The position numbers and the translations under genes were made by a program. The notes beneath the pieces are model-generated. The model saw only the letters and a program-made list of their open reading frames with translations. It had not been told where the DNA came from and did not search any database. A DNA stretch of 64,000 nucleotides from Sordaria brevicollis (taxonomy: Eukaryota; Ascomycota; Sordariomycetes; Sordariales; Sordariaceae), in the NCBI GenBank assembly GCA_033439795.1, contig JAUTDP010000009.1, positions 1,984,001 through 2,048,000 on the forward strand, in the 5' to 3' direction. Of the stretch, positions 1 to 13,990 are shown in pieces (position 1 is the stretch's first letter; every line of letters starts with the position of its first letter).

Positions 1-1135
1 TTCAGACATGTCACATGTGTTCGAGCTTCGAAGGGGGACAACAACACGTATTCATGGCCATTACAGCGTTGAAACTTCGCACCGTTGGCCCTCGCAGCAG
101 CGTTGGCCAGCTCACCAGTTCAGATTTTGGTAGAAAGCCGCTGTAGCCGCTGGCCCCCCATTTTGACTTTGAGCACTCACCAAGAGGAGTCTAGCTTCTA
201 AAGTCCGGAGGAGCGGACTGCGGGACGAGGGGAAGGAAAGAGAAAATGAGTCGTGTGCGTGCATCTAAACCCATCCACTTTGTTTTCTAGGTTCCACCTT
301 GTGAGAAAGTGCCAGCGCCTGGTAGACGCAGGAGGTGTTGAGACCCCTTCGTTCGAAAGGCACGTGAGAGGGTTTGGTAGAGAGGCTTGCACATGACATG
401 CAAAAATGCCTGTATTTGGCACCGGCGAGAGCCAAACTCACCAGAGGGTGAAGTTCATGCATGCGTTAGACTGTCTGAAATCCATTTAAATGTTCCCTTC
501 CGTTATGTCGGTGTTGTGACCTTTGATACTTGAGTTTTTCTTGACGAGACCGAGGGAGTATTGGTGTGCCTGTATACGGTTGCAGGTATGGATGTGCCAC
601 ACATCAGCGCCCAAACCATTGAACATGTTCCCGCTTGCCGCGTGAGAAAGCGTACCGTCCCGCACCTACTGGCCCCGTCCTATAGTCTTGAGTTCTAGGT
701 GTGCAGAATCAGAGGGTGTGGCCGGCTTTGAATGGATCCTATCCTGAGACGACCAGAGCCAGCGAACCGAAAGCGACCTGATGAACCTGGACGCTTGAAA
801 TTGAGTTTCGGGAGCCTATATCCAATGGATTTTCATTCCATGTGCGAGCGGGTGAGTGGGTGAGAACTGAAAAGAGAGCGTGAACACGACCATCTCCATC
901 CTCACCAATCTGAACTTCAGACGGGCAGGCAGGTGGATAGAACTTTTGCAAAGTGTTCTAGAAGATCGACTGTGGAATGAGAGGGGCAGAGAGAGGAGTT
1001 GACGCTCGGGCCACTTTTAATGTGGGGGTCCACCAATGGTAATGGTACTTTTCGTTTCATGCCAATTTTACAATACCACCGCACCTTTTCGTCCCGCGAC
1101 ACCTCAGCTCTCCCCCCCATCCGGGGGGGGTCGTT
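1..1135. other. Left flank without a recognisable gene
   Basis: Base composition is normal, with CpA and TpG present. I found no open frame with coding character, tRNA or splice-site arrangement I would defend; the short open frames here overlap one another on both strands. A C-run followed by a G-run (about 1110-1130) could form a hairpin just outside the left inverted repeat. The stretch may be the regulatory flank of a gene outside the window. Confidence 0.5.
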
Positions 1136-1205
1136 ATCCAGGTCCGCGCAAAGTTCATTTTAGGCAAGTGTTGAGCCATTACGAGCCACCGCACAGACGC
1201 AATAG
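1136..1205 (+). repeat. Left terminal inverted repeat of the 45-kb island
   Basis: It begins ATCCAGGTCCGCGCAAAG. The first 35 bases are identical to the reverse complement of 46452-46486, and similarity continues to about 1205 with a 10-bp insertion and a few transitions. Just inside are two perfect hairpins: a 7-bp stem at 1216-1233 (CGGGACT/AGTCCCG) and a 7-bp stem at 1242-1267 (GCGCTTA/TAAGCGC). Such subterminal hairpins are common in DNA transposons. Confidence 0.75.
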
Positions 1206-2249
1206 CAATGTCATTCGGGACTTAGGAGTCCCGTACGCACCGCGCTTACGCAGCGATAAATAAGCGCAAGCGCGGCGCCGATATACGCAACCACGGCCGG
1301 TATATTAATAATAATACCGATATTAATATATAAATGGTAAATATGAAGCGGAATATTTAAAATTTTATTAATAGGGTATAAATAATTAAATAAACTTTGC
1401 TTTAAAATTTTAAATTTTGAATTAAAAAGTTGAAAGACTTTATATTAAATATTACGAAATATAATATTGAAATTTAATTTCGTATATTAAAAAGGTATTT
1501 TAAAAATTAAAATAATAATAAAAAAATTTTATTATTAAAAAGTAATTTATTAAATAAAGCTTTTATTTCTCTTTATAATAATACTTCTTAGAGAGGTTTT
1601 ACCGAAGTTATAGCGTTATTCCTTTATAAAAAAGATAATAATATAAAAAAAAGAAATATAAAAAAAAATTATATTTTATAATAATTAATAAAAATATAAA
1701 AAAAAATTATATTAATTCTATTTAATAATTTTACTACCCTTATTACTTTTATCCCCTTTATTACTATTATTATTATTAAGAGCCTTAAACTCTTTACCTT
1801 TATCCTTCTTAGCCGGGGCTATACCGTTAGCAAGGGGGCGTTTATTAAAGAGATTATAATAAATAATAATATACTATAATTATAAAAATTAGCCGAGGTT
1901 TTAATATTCAAAAATAAAGGATATAATTTATAATAATTTCGAAAATACTATATAGGTCATTATTAATATTATTAATATTAATATTAATAATAATAATGCC
2001 TTCGGCAATCTTTTCTAAAGCTTCGACTTATTTAACCTTTAAAATTATTTTTTTATCCTTTTCAAACTTAGGTTTCTCCTCTTTTTTAATAAAAAATAAC
2101 GCCGTATACGCGGCAATATTATCCTTTAATTAAATAAATATTATATTTATACCTATAAGCGAAGTAGTAATTTTCTTTTCGACCTTTTTTCCGGCTAAAA
2201 TAATACGAAGTAAAGCGGCGTATTTTTATATATATACGATAGTACGTTT
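1206..2249. other. RIP-degraded left arm of the TIR element
   Basis: Very AT-rich, poor in CpA and TpG, with long A/T runs. A minus-strand frame at about 1980-2200 reads as lysine/glutamate-rich protein once TAA/TAG are taken as lost Gln codons, but I cannot assign a family. The 8-bp motif AATTATAA at 2250-2257 recurs at 41305-41312 and is the target duplication of element A. Confidence 0.45.
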
Positions 2250-2257
2250 AATTATAA

Positions 2258-2553
2258 TGCGGACGAAAGGATTACATGTATATATACTAGATTTGTTAGA
2301 TAGGAAGCATAGCATGCCATGGGCGCCATGCCCTGGTAGGACCCGCTAGCCGGCAAACTAATAGGCGCATACTTGGTAAGTACCCGCCGGGCGCGGTCGA
2401 GGACCTACTTTGAACTATACGTTATTTAATAGTCGGGTTGAATCCTTAAAAAGGATTCCTATAGGCGCTAACCTACGGCTCCCTTTCTTCCTTTTATATT
2501 TTTTTTTTTTAATATTATAAATTATTATAATATATCGTAATATTACCCTATTA
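2258..2553 (+). repeat. 5' LTR of element A
   Basis: 296 bp, starting TGCGGACGAAAGG and ending ACCCTATTA, where the 3' copy ends ACCCTATCA (canonical TG...CA, the last C lost to RIP here). It still contains many CpA and TpG sites, for example around 2280-2340, and is much less mutated than the internal region. The 15 bases that follow (2554-2568) are the start of A's internal region and match B's primer-binding region with G/C-to-A/T changes only. Confidence 0.9.
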
Positions 2554-2568
2554 ATTAATAATTATAAT

Positions 2569-2858
2569 TGATACGGAAAGATGGATTATATGTATATATA
2601 TTAAATTGATTGATTAGATAGATAGGTATGGTATGTTGTGGGCGCTATGCTTTAGTAGGACCGGCTAGCTAGTAGGCCGATAGGCGCATGCTTGGTAGCC
2701 GCCCGGCGGGCGGTCGAGGACCTACCTTAAAGTTGGGTCGGAATCCTTTTATAAAAGGATTCCCCGTAGGTACTATTTACGGCTCGCCTTTCTTCTTTTT
2801 ATATTATTTTCTTTTAATATTATAAATTACTATAACGTATTATAATATTACTTTATTA
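2569..2858 (+). repeat. 5' LTR of element B
   Basis: 290 bp, starting TGATACGGAAAG and ending ACTTTATTA. It is the same length as the 3' copy once the 188-bp MITE and its 8-bp duplication are subtracted. Differences from the 3' copy are mostly transitions of the RIP type. Confidence 0.9.
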
Positions 2859-2860
2859 AT

Positions 2861-2874
2861 TGGTAGCTACAATT
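2861..2874 (+). promoter_or_regulatory. Probable primer-binding site of element B
   Basis: The motif TGGTAGC starts two bases after the 5' LTR. TGG followed by tRNA-complementary sequence is the usual primer site of Ty3-type elements; the first seven bases would fit an initiator-Met-like acceptor end, but the rest does not allow a firm tRNA assignment. In element A the same positions read with G-to-A and C-to-T changes only. Confidence 0.55.
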
Positions 2875-3549
2875 AAACGTTTAATAACTATTACGAATAA
2901 TATACTCTTTGTAACCCTTTTAGTAAGTTTATAGTTATTGCGAATTTGCTAGTTTTATCGATTGTCGATTAGTTTATCGGATAAGTAACCCTAACGACGC
3001 CCTTTTGAAAAAATATTATTTTAATTGCCTTAGTCGCGATTATCCGTTTAGGTTTATTCGATTGATTATTTATTTATTTTAGACGGTAAATTCTAACGAC
3101 GCCCCCTCTATTAAATATCGTTCTAATTATTTTAATTACGATTATTCTTTAGGTTTATTCGATTATTTATTTATTTATTTGGATAATCGACTTTAACGAC
3201 GCTTATCTCCTTAATAATTATTATTTTAATTACTTTAATTATAATTAATTATTATTATTATTTATTTTATTAATCGCTTTAATACTTAATTTTGATAATA
3301 ATATTACGATTTCCCCGCTTTTATTATCCTATATTATTACGTTGCATCGGTTTATATTAATAACGTATATAAAAATAGTAATATTACTCCAATCCGAATT
3401 TTATCGAACTTCGACGTTAAAGGTATTTTAAAATAATTTATAATTTATTTTAAATAACGATTACCGCTTCCCCCTTTTTATTCTTCTTATTCCTTTTTTT
3501 ATTATTACCCTAATTTTATTATATTTATTTATTAAATTATATATTAACT

Positions 3550-6533
3550 TCTTTATTAATTAAAATAGCGAATAAAGACCCCCCCGACGGGATTAGCCCG
3601 CGCCGCTCCTTTCGTAAAATTTCGGCGTTAATTAATAATATTTATAATATTAACCGTTTAAATAATTTTAACGCTTAATTTAATCCGTTAATTAATTTAG
3701 CGAACCTTCGCTATAATATTATTTAGCTTTATTATCGATTTAATTCGTAAATTAAATTTAATTTCGGTTACGAAAATAATATTACCCTTTACCTTTTTAA
3801 ATTAAAATTTATCGGTAATATTCTATTATTAATAATTAATATTTTATCCCTTTTTAAAATTTACTTTCGATAAAATTCCTTTATAATTATTCCCTCCGAG
3901 AATTTTACATTTCCGCCTTCGTTTCCCGATAAACGCTTTCTTTAATACGCTAATTGCGATATTATAATATTAGAATATAATAATTTGAAAGGAGTAAGCG
4001 GGGATAATTTAAACGATAAAACCGTCCCTAAGCGTATAAATTAAAAGAAATTATAATATTATTTAAACTTTATCAATTTAGAGAAAAAGAAAGCTAATTG
4101 TCGAATAATTACTTTAAATAAATATTTCGAATATATTAATAATAATTTCGTTAAAATTAATAAATATTTTATTTATTACGAAGATAGCTTATAGAAAATT
4201 AATAATTATATTATCGAATTATATTACAACTATTCTATTTAAATATAAACTTTTAATTGATATATTTTAAAATTTAAAAGTAATTACTTCGAAATTATAA
4301 TTATTTTAAAGAGTAAAAATAAAGGAAAGGAGCCTATATATTAAAATTTAATCGATATATTTAATTACTTTCCCGATTATTCGTTTAGCGCTTTTAATAT
4401 TATAATTATTCGTAATAGCGATTTCCTTTCCGATAATTCTTTTATAATTATTAATATTCGTAAATATTAAATATACGTCGAAGATAAAAAGGAATATATA
4501 CGCTTCGACGTCCTTTTTTACTTCCGTTGCGATAAAAAAATCCTAAAATAAATTAAAATTCCCTTTAAGAAACGAACCTCCGATACCCTATATCGCCCTT
4601 ATAGTAGATTTAACGACGGTTTATTCGACCTTAATTATATCGACCCCTATATTATTAAACCCTTTAACCTTAATACCGAAATTAATAAAATTAATTTTAT
4701 AGAATAAATTAATAGAATAAAAAATTACGAAATTAAAATATTTAAAATAATAGAGGATTAAATTAAACGTTAAAAGAAAAAAAATAAGGATATATATTAT
4801 ATATTAAAGCGTTAAAATAAAATATTTAAACGCTATACCGAAGTTAATAAATAGTATTTAGAAATTATATATATTCGTTACACAGAGCGTATTTATTCCT
4901 CCGTTTATTTTAATTTATTTATCGAAGACGTATATAAAATAATTAGGGAGAAAGTCCGCGCCGAGTACGAAATTCGTAAATTAAAGTAATTAGAGGTTTT
5001 AATTAACTTTATAATTAATATTCCTAATAAGGTTAGAAATACTTTTATATTTATTAATCTATTTCGTTCCCCCCTTACTTTCTCCTCTAAATTATTTAAT
5101 AAAATTACTATTTAACTTAGAAACGGTAAAAACCGTAGTAAGGTTACGGAAAGAATTAGCAATTTACCTAATATTTTACGTAATTACGCTCTTAATAATA
5201 ATTTTAATAGCGATTTTAACGATAATAATAATAACGGTATAATTCTAAATAAATATATATATAAAAGCCGTTATAATTCCTATAAGCCTACTTTCTTCAA
5301 ACCAATTCTTAACGCCGAAGATAATAAAATCCGTTATAAACGTAACGAAATTAACACTTTTAACCTATTTACTAATAATCCTAACGATATAAATATAATT
5401 AAGAATAATTTAATTATAATCTTTACCGATACTTTAATATTCGTTAACCGATTTATACTTTAATAATTAATAACCCCCGCGGTTATATCTAAAAGTAATT
5501 AATCCGTATATAATTTCTCTTTTTATAAGGAGTAATTTATATATAATAGTATAGTTAATTAATATCCGAAAAACGCGCTAAATTAATTACTCTCTAGGAC
5601 TTAATTACTACTTTAATAACCCGATTTACTCTAAATACGGCTTTTACTATTCGGAAATTTAACGAAAGATAATTTACTTTATATTATATTTATTAAAACG
5701 AAAACGCTATTATTAATTACCTATTTAAATAATTCTATCTCGTACGAATTATAAGTATTATATTTAGAAGTACCAATTATTACGGCGTATTCGTCTAAAT
5801 TTAGAATAGTTTTAATATTAACGTTAAAACCCTCGTCCCGGATCCACCCCTTAATTATAATATAGATACTTATATATAATTTATTAAGAATAAGCGAACT
5901 ATTTTACATTTAATAATTAAAAGTAAATATAATTTTAACTACACTTTTTTTCAAAATAATATTCGTAATCGTAATTGTAATCGTAATACCCGTAATCGTA
6001 ATAGTAATTGCGGTTATAATAATAATTGTAATTATAGTAGTAATTACGATTATAACGTTTTTTATAATTATAATTATAACTGTTTACGTAATAATAACCG
6101 CGATAATTTCTATAATTATAATAACTTTTATATTAATAATTACTATAATTACAATAATTTCCGTATAACCGATAATTACGACTAGAATACCGATTGAATT
6201 TATAATTATAATTATAATCGTAGTAGGTAGTGCGAATAAAGTAAGGACTGTACGTATTATATAGAGGAAGAGGTAGTAAATTTTACCGACGTCGAATTTA
6301 AGGATAATTATAATTCGGATAATTCGGTCTATTATATATATAATAGCGAATTAATTTATTCTAAATGCTTAATAGAATTTGTATCGTTTAATATTAAAAG
6401 TAATTATATAAGGATTTATATTCCTAAGAATTTTAATAGGTAATTTATTCCGGCGATTTATATAAACGATAAATTCTATAAATATATTAATTACGGAAAC
6501 GTTTACCTATTTTAGAACTAATTTTTCGCTTAT
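3550..6533 (+). pseudogene. gag region of element B, RIP-degraded, 3' end cut by Helitron
   Basis: Collinear with 33540-36500 of element A, for example the Asp/Arg-rich start near 3577-3620 against 33560-33600. The frame is full of TAA and TAG, which RIP makes from CAA, CAG and TGG, and has no coherent ATG-to-stop frame left. From about 5950 to 6220 it runs into Asn/Tyr-rich codons (aat/tat/cgt), expected for a Gln/His/Asn-rich spacer after RIP. The sequence breaks off at 6533 where the Helitron enters and resumes at 27456. Confidence 0.65.
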
Positions 6534-6563
6534 TTGAAGCGTAGCTTCAATATAGTCTAAAGA
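6534..6563 (+). repeat. 5' subterminal inverted repeat of the Helitron
   Basis: TTGAAGCGTAGCTTCAATA and the following TCTAAAGA recur as a reverse complement near the right end (27344-27374), with one inserted base. The repeat is itself a near-palindrome (TTGAAGC, GTA, GCTTCAA) and could form a hairpin on either strand. Confidence 0.85.
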
Positions 6564-7139
6564 ACTTTATATTATAACACGGAGTAAGTAGAGCGTTAAG
6601 CGTAGCTTCTTCTATAATACGGTAACCCCCTTATTAATTATCCTTATAAATAGCCACGAGGTTTACCCGCAATTTCTTAACCTATAATTAATCAAAACGC
6701 GTTTTCTAGCAAAATAGGCTCCTACAATTAATTAGATCGCAAATTATAATATAAATATACCTTACGGCCTATTTTTTAGCGTTAACCTTTATTAATAGGT
6801 TAATTACCCGCTTATTAGTAATAAGCAAATACGTCGCAATTATTTTAAAAACCCAATTACCGCTTACGTAAATCCGACCTCGATTATAGTAAGTATACAT
6901 TTCTAATTACCGCCTATACAAATTCGACCTCGATTATTCGCAAACGATACCGCCTTTCTATAGACGAATAGCACTTTTTTCAAATTTATTCAATAATTAA
7001 ATAGTAATCGTAATAATTATAAATAGAACGAATAACCCTTTTTTCGTTTCTATTAAATAATTACTATAAATAATAATTAAATAGTAATTGTAATAATAAA
7101 TAATAATTTATATTTATCCGTCGTTTCCTTTATTCTTAC

Positions 7140-7530
7140 GGATATTGATAATTTGGTATTCGGTTGTATATAGCCGTATTCGGTTGCGCGTAATCGACCC
7201 TACTAAAATTATAATTCTTTTAGTAAGTAGGGTATTATTAACCCTAAGTAATTCCGTACTATTTTCGCTAATTTAACGTAGTAGCGTTATTCGCCATTAT
7301 TTTCGATCCTTTTTTATTAATCCGGTATTCGTTTTTACGTAGTTGTATTCGGTTGCGTATAATCGACCTTATTAAAATTATAATTCTTTTAATAAATAAG
7401 GTATTTTTAATTGTAATTCTATATTCCTTTTATTAACGTAACGTAATACCGTTTTTTTTAATAATTTAGTATCCGTCCCTACGCAACCGTAATCGCTTAC
7501 GTATAAACGACCTATTTAAATCCCTAGCCT
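7140..7530 (+). repeat. Degenerate direct repeats in the Helitron 5' region
   Basis: A block containing GTATTCGGTTGCG, TAATCGACC and AAAATTATAATTCTTTTA occurs at about 7170-7240 and again at 7345-7410, with a weaker third copy near 7465-7530. The first copy also holds an imperfect inverted repeat (ACCCTACTAAAA ... TTTTAGTAAGTAGGGT, about 7198-7238). Another short duplicate (ATTACCGC...CGACCTCGATTAT) lies at 6857-6945. This is probably the leader or promoter part of the Helitron. Confidence 0.5.
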
Positions 7531-7829
7531 TTTTAATAAATATAATGCTTTTAATTGCTTTATACGCTTTATACTTTTAAATATACTATTTATCTTCTAT
7601 AATTATCCCTTATTTATTTATCCCTTACGTATATAAATTATATTATTTTAGTACTATATTAATTATTTATTTTAATTATATAAGTAATTACTATCGTTAT
7701 ATTTATCTTACGTTCTAATTAATTCCCTCCTTTTAATTAGCCGCTTCCTTCTAGCTAACCGCCTCCTTCTAATTAATTCCTTCCTTTTAGCCAATTGTAA
7801 CCGCCTTCTAATAATAAAGAAGAGGAAGA

Positions 7830-10800
7830 GGAAGAAGAGGACTTTGAATTATGTATATATAGTAAATATAAAAGGGTTCTTCCGGTTATAAATTTTGTAA
7901 GTAAGAGGGACCTAATTAGATTAATTTAGAATTGCTTTTAATATTATAATATTTAGGGTAGGGAGGAATAACGGTTTAAATTAATAATTTAAAATATATA
8001 TAATCGTTTAATTACTATAGAATCTTGTATAGTAATCCCCGGTATACCGATTATACCGGTTCCGGTTTAAATACGTCCCGCTCCGCTTCGAATTCCGGCT
8101 CCGGCTCTAATACGTCCGGCTTTAACTCCGGCTCTACTTCTAAATATATAACCTCCTCCTATAGTACTAATTATTTATTATATATAATTTAGCGCGTATA
8201 ATACTCCGCTTTAATAATTAATATAGGGTATTAATATTAACGGCCTAAATACTCCTAATTATCCCCGTTATTATTAACCGAATTCAATAAAAGCTATACG
8301 GTTACGTAATATTATTAGTAGAAACTATAGGGTCCGCCGTCGTTATAGAGAATAAATGTCTCTTACGCCGTTAATTAATATTATACGGAATTTATATAAA
8401 TAAATTTCGTCCCCTAATATACTAAATTAAAATACCTTAATTCGACCTAATTTATTTCAATTACGGGTAGCCTTATTTAATACCTATACCCCAACGCAAT
8501 TAAAGGTAACCTCCTCTAATATATATTCCCTTAATTGTAATTTATTATACTTTAATTATAACGGTCCGTATAGCTTTCGGCGCCTTATTAAAGTTTAGGA
8601 TCTTAATAGCCAATATTAATAGTATATTTATCTGTATATACTATTAATAGAAATTATATAAAATATATATTTTACTTCGTATATTATTTTCCTTTCGTAA
8701 TAATTAATATACTTTCAAAACCTATCTTTTATAAACTATATCCCTATAATTTACGTATAAGGTATTATTACGAAATAATAGGTCCTTATAATATTAGAGA
8801 ATATTATTAATAGTATTATATTATAAATAGTTAATTTATTAGCGGCCTATAATAATATTTTAATCGATTATTAACCCTAAGTAATAATAATATACAATTT
8901 CCCAACTAGCGTTATTAATATAGTAAACGCAATTTTAATTAGCCCCTTTCCTAGAATATATTAGGCGAATATAGTAAATACCGGCCGTTATCTTCGGTTT
9001 TTTTATATTAATTACGAAGGCTTATAATAAATACCCTAATAGTAAATAAATTTCTTAATAATAAGCCTATCCTTTTACGTCCCTATAATCGTCCTTATAA
9101 TTGTAGTTATCCCTATGGTCGTCCCTATAACCGACTTATATAGTAGCTTCTTCCTAAACCGCCTACCTTTAATCCCGATATTAATTAAATAGAATTAATT
9201 ATCCCTTAGCTAACCCCTAAAAATTTAACCGATTAAGAATATATATTACGTTTTAACCCGCGGTTTAAATTATAGTATCCCCCTTTAATTATAGGTCGCA
9301 ATTTATATTTATAAGAGAAGGCGATTACGGATAAAGATAAAAACTTTATTAAAAAATTTAATAACGCTATATTTAATATTGAAATAGAGTATTGCAAATT
9401 TTATAAAAAGAAGTAGTTCGATTTTAATTTTTATAATTTAAAGGAATATAAGTATTACGTTTATAAAAAACGTAAATATAACCGGCTAAGGGATATACTA
9501 TTCTATTCTATACTAAATTATATAAATTTCGGGGAAATTCCGGTAAATCTACCGGAATTTAATCCTATTAGGGAAATATTCATCGTTATTATATATATAA
9601 TTATAAATATCCTTATAGTCCGAGGCTAATAATATTATTACTATAATTATATAAATTATTACTTTAAGGATATTACTTTAATATATTATAAATTACTATT
9701 ATTCCTTAAAAAAGTTAATATCCTCCTTATTATGCTTCGTAATACCGCTCCCGTTAATGGTCGATAGCCGGAGTACGTTAAGCGGCAATTCCGCCGAAAA
9801 TTCGAAGTTAATCGGTATTATATTTAAATATAGCTTAAAAGCTTGAGGAAGAAGTATCCCGGCTATTGTATTATCGAAATTAATTATAAACGTTTATTTT
9901 AATTATTTAAAAATAATAATATATTTAATTGTATTAATACTTAGATTACCTAAAATAATATTTAAATTGATAAAAACGATAAATTTAATTTTAAGGAAGA
10001 GGAAGAAATAATTATTCTTAATTTTATATATAATTAAATATAATTTAATTAATTAATTAATTAATTTAATAATTAATGCGGTAATTAATAATATAATTAA
10101 CCTGGCGGTTAATATAATTAAAATAATTAACGTTTTTAATATATTAATTTAGATTTAGTATATAGTTTTAAATTTCCCCCTAATTATCTATTTAATTTAT
10201 ATACGCCTAGCCGAAATACGGTCCGACCGGATTCCCCAAACTATTTTAAATTAATTCCCGATTTCCCTTCTACCTTTAACCTCTTTAATTATATAAATCC
10301 TAATCGTATAGAATATAATAGGTAAGGTTGTATTTAAGGCTTTATAAATATATTTAATTTTATCCGCCCTATTCCCTTCGACGAATTTAAAAGGGTATAT
10401 AAATTATTTTCGTTAACTTTCCTTATATTATATCCGGAGGGGAAAGTTAATTTTTTTAAGTAGCGTATATACGATGTAGAATATAAAAAATATTTCGATT
10501 ATTATATAAAATAATATAATAGCCGCTTTATACGATATCCCCGTTTCTGTTTTATTACTTTTAATATTTTAATACAATAGTAAATTAGGGCTAAAAGTCG
10601 ATATTATATTAGTATTAAAACCGCTAACGCTAATTTAACCGTTTAAAATATTAAAGAAGCGTTTACTAACCGAATAGAATATTCCGAATATATATTTAAA
10701 TTTATTATAAAGTATATAAATATATTATATAATATAAAACTTTATTAGGGAGGAAGGAAATAGAATTTAGAAACTTATATTTATATATTCGGTACGTTAT

Positions 10801-13800
10801 CCCTCTTCCTAACCTTTATTCTAATTAATTACCGGTAGCGGTTATTAATTAAATTAATACCCGGCTATTGAAAATAGTATTAAATTAGCGAGTATAAACG
10901 GAAAATTATAGCGGCGGAAAATTTGCGTTATAACCCCCTTATCGGTATATAGTATTTTTAGAAGCGGTACGAGAATTTCTTTAATTTAATCTTTAAACCC
11001 AAATTTCGAATTATCGACTATTAATATAAATACGAATAATAAATTCGTAATAATCTTTATAATTACGGTTTATATTAATATAAAAGTATACTTAAGGTTA
11101 ATTTAAATATATAGGAGGGTATAAATACCTTCGCCGAATTTTAAAATATATATATTACTATTATAAATTTAGAGCCGTATAGGAATAGTACGGGGATTAT
11201 CGTCGATAAAGTAAATATCCTAATTATTCGTATATATAAGTACGAATAACCTACGTTCGATATTTTATTACGTATTATTAACGTTATTTAAACGTATAAA
11301 TATAATAATTATTACTAACGTTTAAAAAAAGGGGGGAGACGTAATAATTCCGATAATTAATTTTATCGGTTTTACTTTCCTAAGGATATTTATAATAAAT
11401 TATATATTATGCGTAGATTAAACCCTTTATATAATATATTTAATTTAGTACGTAACGATAATATAATTAATCCCTAGAATCCTATTATATCCTTAAATTA
11501 GTAGGGTAATACTAATACCTCTCTTTATATTATTAATATAGCCGTACTATATTATATTATTAAATATTATTTAAAGGGCGAAATTAAGTCTAAATCGTAT
11601 TAAGAGCTTACGGCTATTATACTCCTTAAGATTTTAAAAATACTACTATTGGCTTCTTTAGCTTCTAAACTAATAAATAAATTAATTACCGAGCGGGATT
11701 AATCTATATAGGAAGTTTATTATTATTTTATTAATTTTAATTTATATAAGGGTACCTGTACGGTTCGAATAATAAATTATAGGCTTTATAAACTTTATTA
11801 ACGTTATATTATTAATATAAATAATAACGTTTATAATTACCTTATATAATACGATAAATATTTATAATATAGCGAATAGTTTACTAATTTTACTTATTTC
11901 TAATTTTGCGCATTTACTAATTAGAATACTAAGTCGTAGAAATTCTATTAGCGAACGCGTATATTTAAATATATATTTCGGTATAAAACGGATATTATAT
12001 TTAATTAGTATCTGGATTTCTATTATATTAAATTAATATTTTATTATCCTTATACGTTTATTAACGAATTTATTCTCCGTACAATTAATAATATTAAATA
12101 TCTTACGTAATTTAAAGTATATAACCGCTATAAGGAATATTACGAATACGAGCGTAATTATTATAGCGAGCGTTTTAAACCACCCCCTAAAGACGACTTC
12201 GAGCTAATCGACGGTAATAAAAATAATAAAGATATTTATTAGGATAATTTAATAGTATTAATTATATACCGTCTTAACCGGAATTTGAGTATAAATAAGG
12301 ATATTATAGCCCTCGGCAATAAGGACATCGACTTTACATATAATTGGACGCCGTACTATGGATTCTATAAGGACCTCCGGAATTTTAGTGTTTAGAGAAA
12401 TTACTAAAAATAGAAGAAAGCCGAGAATCCGGGTTTATATAAAGTTGAAGAAGTAATTAATACCGTATTTATTAGGTTTAACTTTAAATAGAAGTTGGTA
12501 TATAATACCTTCGTCGATTATTACTTAATTATTTATATTAAATATAATTTACTTCCTCTTAGAATATAGTTTAATAATAAAAGTAATATTAATAAATCGT
12601 TCGTTATTAATTTATTATCTATTAGGTTAGAAGAATTATTATATAATATAATAAATTTTAATGGGAAAAAGGTTGTAATTATCGTACGTTTTATTCCGAT
12701 TAGTATTATTATTAATAATATTAACGGTTTTATTTTATACTCTTTCTTTCGTTTTCTTATTTTTAACGTTATTTAACTATTAAATATAAATAATAATAAC
12801 GTTAATATTTTATAAATGCGGCTCCGTTACGTACGGTATATTATAATTAATGAGAAGTTTATAATTAATTTGAAGATAATGTATTTTATCGAATAGCGGC
12901 TTAGTTAGGTATTCCCTAGCTCTAATTTACCTTTTAGTAGTAGGAGTATTCTACTTATCGGGGATTTCTATTAATTTCCTCTTATTTTATAGAAGGCTCT
13001 ATATAAATAGATACTTAATTATAAGCTTAATTTTATAGAATATATTAATCGAATTACGTATTATTTATTTAATAAAACTATAGAATTAATAACGGTCGTA
13101 CGTTAAAATAATCCTACGTAAAAAGTATTTAGGGATATTCTTAATTATATACGTATCGGTAAATTTACTCCCGCGTATTAGGAATTCCTATTTATAAGGA
13201 TTATATATAAATTTAAAGAGGCCGGTATTAATTTTAGCCGGTTTAATAATATTTTACGTATTTATTTAACGAATAATAAAATTAAGTAATATAATTAAAA
13301 TTACCTTTTCGGTTTCGGTAGACTATATATATAAGTTAAAATTACTTATACATTTAGCCGTAGTATTATAACTTCTATTATTACCTAAATAGCATCCAAT
13401 TAGGTAGGGAATTTTTACAATATATTCCTATTAGTTATTAGCGCTAAGGTTATATTAACGGAAAATTATTAGGTTAAAAAAGGGTTAATTAATAATATTA
13501 TTAATATTATTTAAAATATCGCGTAATTTATTAACGCTAACCCTCGCGCTACGCCGCTTTATACTTTATTAATTTATTTTCCTAATTATAATAGTCTTTA
13601 AATCTTTAAAGACGACCCGGATAAAGGTATTAATACGTATATTATACCCGTATTTCGTTCTACCCGGGAATTTATATATAATAACGTTAATTATATTAAA
13701 AAGTAATTCCTTATTATTATATCGTATACTATTACAATATATAAATTATAAAGTATAACGGTTAATTAAATTATTTTCGATATATTTAGGATAGACTTTA

Positions 13801-13990
13801 TTATTAATTTAACCTATATAACTATTTCCAAAGTTATTTCTTTAAAAGGTATTATATTCGATTATCCTTTCGGAATCGATACCATATATATAATTAAATA
13901 TACGGATATAAATGAGTATACGTTCGATATTATATATAAATGGCTTTAGAAAATATTTCCTCCAATAGAGGACTTCTAAATATATTATTT
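7830..13990 (+). pseudogene. Helitron Rep-helicase remnant (DUF6570-like, HUH Rep, PIF1 helicase)
   Basis: Reading through RIP stops gives, in order, a Cys-rich N-terminus (about 7840-8060); a DUF6570-like segment (about 9380-9970) with the Cys pairs changed to Tyr; the Helitron_like_N Rep domain (about 10930-11330); and a PIF1-type helicase. In the HUH site the His-x-His pair reads Tyr-Asn-Tyr at 11058-11066 because CAY has become TAY. The Walker A loop before Lys-Ser reads with Gly changed to Asn (12573-12599). The motif around GDF survives at 12961-12969, followed by VRQNNPTQKVFRD with one Q mutated (about 13090-13140). At least one frame change lies between Walker A and GDF. The gene cannot make protein. 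It would nick and unwind DNA for rolling-circle transposition. Family call is from motifs; limits are approximate. Confidence 0.8.
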
